Position numbers and translations under genes: made by a program | Assembly (NCBI GenBank): GCA_964508705.1 | Contig: CAZDUS010000006.1 | Span: 1 to 64,000 of the forward strand | DNA: 64,000 bases | Direction: 5' to 3' | DNA from: CAZDUS01 sp964508705 | GTDB taxonomy: Bacteria > Verrucomicrobiota > Kiritimatiellia > CAIKKV01 > CAITUY01 | Notes under the pieces: model-generated | Database searches by the model: none | What the model was told of the DNA's origin: nothing | Seen by the model: only the letters and a program-made list of their open reading frames with translations | In this document: positions 62,837 through 64,000 of the stretch, one piece after another | Position numbering within the stretch: position 1 is the stretch's first letter | Layout of the letters: each line of letters opens with the position of its first letter

Positions 62837-62903
62837 TATTCTCTTCCTGTATCTTTCGCTTCCTCCCCTTCCCTCCTGAACCCCGAACCCTTTCCCAAAA
62901 ACC

Positions 62904-63353
62904 CTATATCGTACTCCCCCACCTCCGGAACCCCACACCCTTCTTCACCCACTGCGGAATCAGCTTCCTCAGCGGCCACGGTTCCAACGAATACGCGCCA
63001 AGCCTCCTCAACGGAATCCACCGGAACGTGATCCAGTCCTCACAAGCATCAGGATCAGCGTCCGGCTTCACGGCTGGAATATCCATTTCAAAAACCACGT
63101 TAACTTCACAGTGACGTTCCCCTTCCTGGACAAACGTATGTTCCACCGCCCCCAGAAACTCACCGACCCGCGCCTTCAAGCCAAGCTCCTCCTTTATCTC
63201 GCGTCTCAGACTTTCCTCGGCGCGCTCATGCCATTCAACATGCCCGCCCGGCAAATAGGTATTCCCCGCTCCTTTGCTCTGGCACACCAACAACTTCCCC
63301 TCCTTGAGGCATACACCCCTCACTAAAACCTCGATCACCTTGCCCTGTTTCAT
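62904..63353 (-). CDS. Nudix hydrolase
   Basis: 149 residues. Nudix box GGHVEWHERAEESLRREIKE with ELGL at about 36-59; all consensus acidic residues present. The protein is a single domain with no leader; a helix at the C-terminus is basic and aromatic (WPLRKLIPQWVKKG). AAGGAG lies 8 bases upstream of the ATG. Substrate unknown (nucleoside diphosphate-linked compound). It is convergent with the glutamate dehydrogenase terminator. Confidence 0.88.
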   Translation of the reverse strand: MKQGKVIEVLVRGVCLKEGKLLVCQSKGAGNTYLPGGHVEWHERAEESLRREIKEELGLKARVGEFLGAVEHTFVQEGERHCEVNVVFEMDIPAVKPDADPDACEDWITFRWIPLRRLGAYSLEPWPLRKLIPQWVKKGVGFRRWGSTI

Positions 63354-63460
63354 TTCTAAACTCCTTGCCTAATGTTCCAAATAGCACGTCTCTCTCACAT
63401 TTACTCACGCTCCTGTCAAGCCCACCCACAATTAAGTTACCTTCCTGTGTCCCTGCCCAA

Positions 63461-64000
63461 GCCTCCATTACCGATCCCGAGGGGAACAAAACCGAAATGG
63501 ATTACACCAACGGCTTGATAAGTGTTGCACGGTCTTACCCCTCCGCCAATCAACCAGTGGAGACCCGCTATGCCTACACCACCAACGGACTTCTGGCGGC
63601 AGTTACCAATGCCAATGGCCATTGGGCAACCTACCAGTACAATAGTTACGGTTACCCCACACAGACCCTCTCGGAAGTCGGCCCGGCCAACTGGATGAGT
63701 TGGGATTCTCTCGGCCACCTCAAGGAAATCCGCCTGCCCAGTTCAACCTATACCACCAACGAGCCCCCGGAAATGGCGCCGCGCGTCATAACCTTCGAAC
63801 CTAATGAACTCGCTTGGGTGAGCAAGATCACGCGCCCAGATGGCCAATCCGAGACTTTCTCTTTTGATGGTATCGGAAATGTGACCAACCATGTGGATGT
63901 TGCTGGGCGCACCAATCTGTTCACATGGCTTCCAACCCGGAAACTGGCATCCACCACCCGTTTTCTTGATAACGGGACCAGCAGTCAGGCCGTGACGGTG
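63461..64000 (+). CDS. RHS/YD-repeat fragment, no start visible, continues beyond window
   Basis: Frame 63461 on reads ASITDPEGNKTEMDYTNG, then YAYTTNGLLAAVTNANGHW, YQYNSYGYPTQTL, and FDGIGNVTNHVDVAGRTNLF, a run of YD/RHS repeats of about 20 residues each, the wrapped beta-cocoon of RHS toxins or wall-associated proteins. The frame is open upstream as far as about 63353 without a start codon, Shine-Dalgarno or signal peptide in this frame, and its repeat pattern begins abruptly near 63460. So it looks like a 5'-truncated, recombined fragment. Length unknown because it runs off the window. Confidence 0.75.

Overview
The window is about 64 kb of gene-dense, GC-rich chromosomal DNA from what looks like a free-living or gut-type member of the PVC superphylum, most plausibly Kiritimatiellota, Lentisphaerota or a relative. 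This is an inference from gene content. The clues are a DUF1559-type prepilin with the H-X9-DG type ending, a DUF6508 protein, a soluble eukaryotic-like Ser/Thr kinase, large MacB/FtsX-like permeases and many short palindromic intergenic repeats. No ribosomal RNA gene is present to settle the taxonomy.

Layout. 0-7 kb: GDP-mannose supply (manA, manC) around a D,D-carboxypeptidase, a Nudix hydrolase, a secreted subtilase with an STN-like front domain, and an O-methyltransferase. 7.3-16.8 kb: a minus-strand housekeeping block, secA-lnt-prfB-yicC-gmk-tatD. It has ATGA overlaps at secA/lnt and lnt/prfB, a programmed +1 frameshift in prfB, a repeat-derived insertion inside lnt, and a 1.2-kb repeat island separating yicC from gmk. 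17-21.8 kb: kinase, GT87-like glycosyltransferase (frameshifted at a G7 tract), AlkD-like protein, radical SAM protein and GmhB. 21.8-29 kb: a complete F1Fo ATP synthase operon (atpZ-I-B-E-F-H-A-G-D-C) with an H+-type c subunit. 29-38.7 kb: DEAD-box helicase, a probable structured RNA, a six-PAS hybrid histidine kinase, tRNA-Ser(CGA), DUF6508 protein, prepilin, ilvC, mntP and a secreted unknown. 38.7-46.7 kb: hypF-hypC without hydrogenase genes, a secreted unknown and an ABC exporter.

46.8-62.8 kb is a large divergent amino-sugar locus. The leftward arm encodes a ROK-like kinase, PIG-L deacetylase, DegT aminotransferase, Gfo/Idh oxidoreductase, NagB and a NahK-like anomeric kinase. The rightward arm encodes a ROK repressor, a broken methyltransferase, a LacI regulator, a second Gfo/Idh oxidoreductase, a class III aminotransferase, a NagA-like deacetylase, a PfkB kinase and glutamate dehydrogenase, and ends at a strong terminator. 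Taken together this suggests uptake-independent processing of N-acetylated amino sugars, with deacetylation, oxidation/transamination, deamination and nitrogen recovery through glutamate. The exact substrate is not deducible from sequence alone.

The last kilobase holds a Nudix hydrolase and a 5'-truncated RHS/YD-repeat reading frame that runs off the window. Recurrent hairpins with a GTAGGG(G/A)CG-like edge lie after or inside many genes (at least ten sites). In two cases they supply the stop codon of the neighbouring gene.
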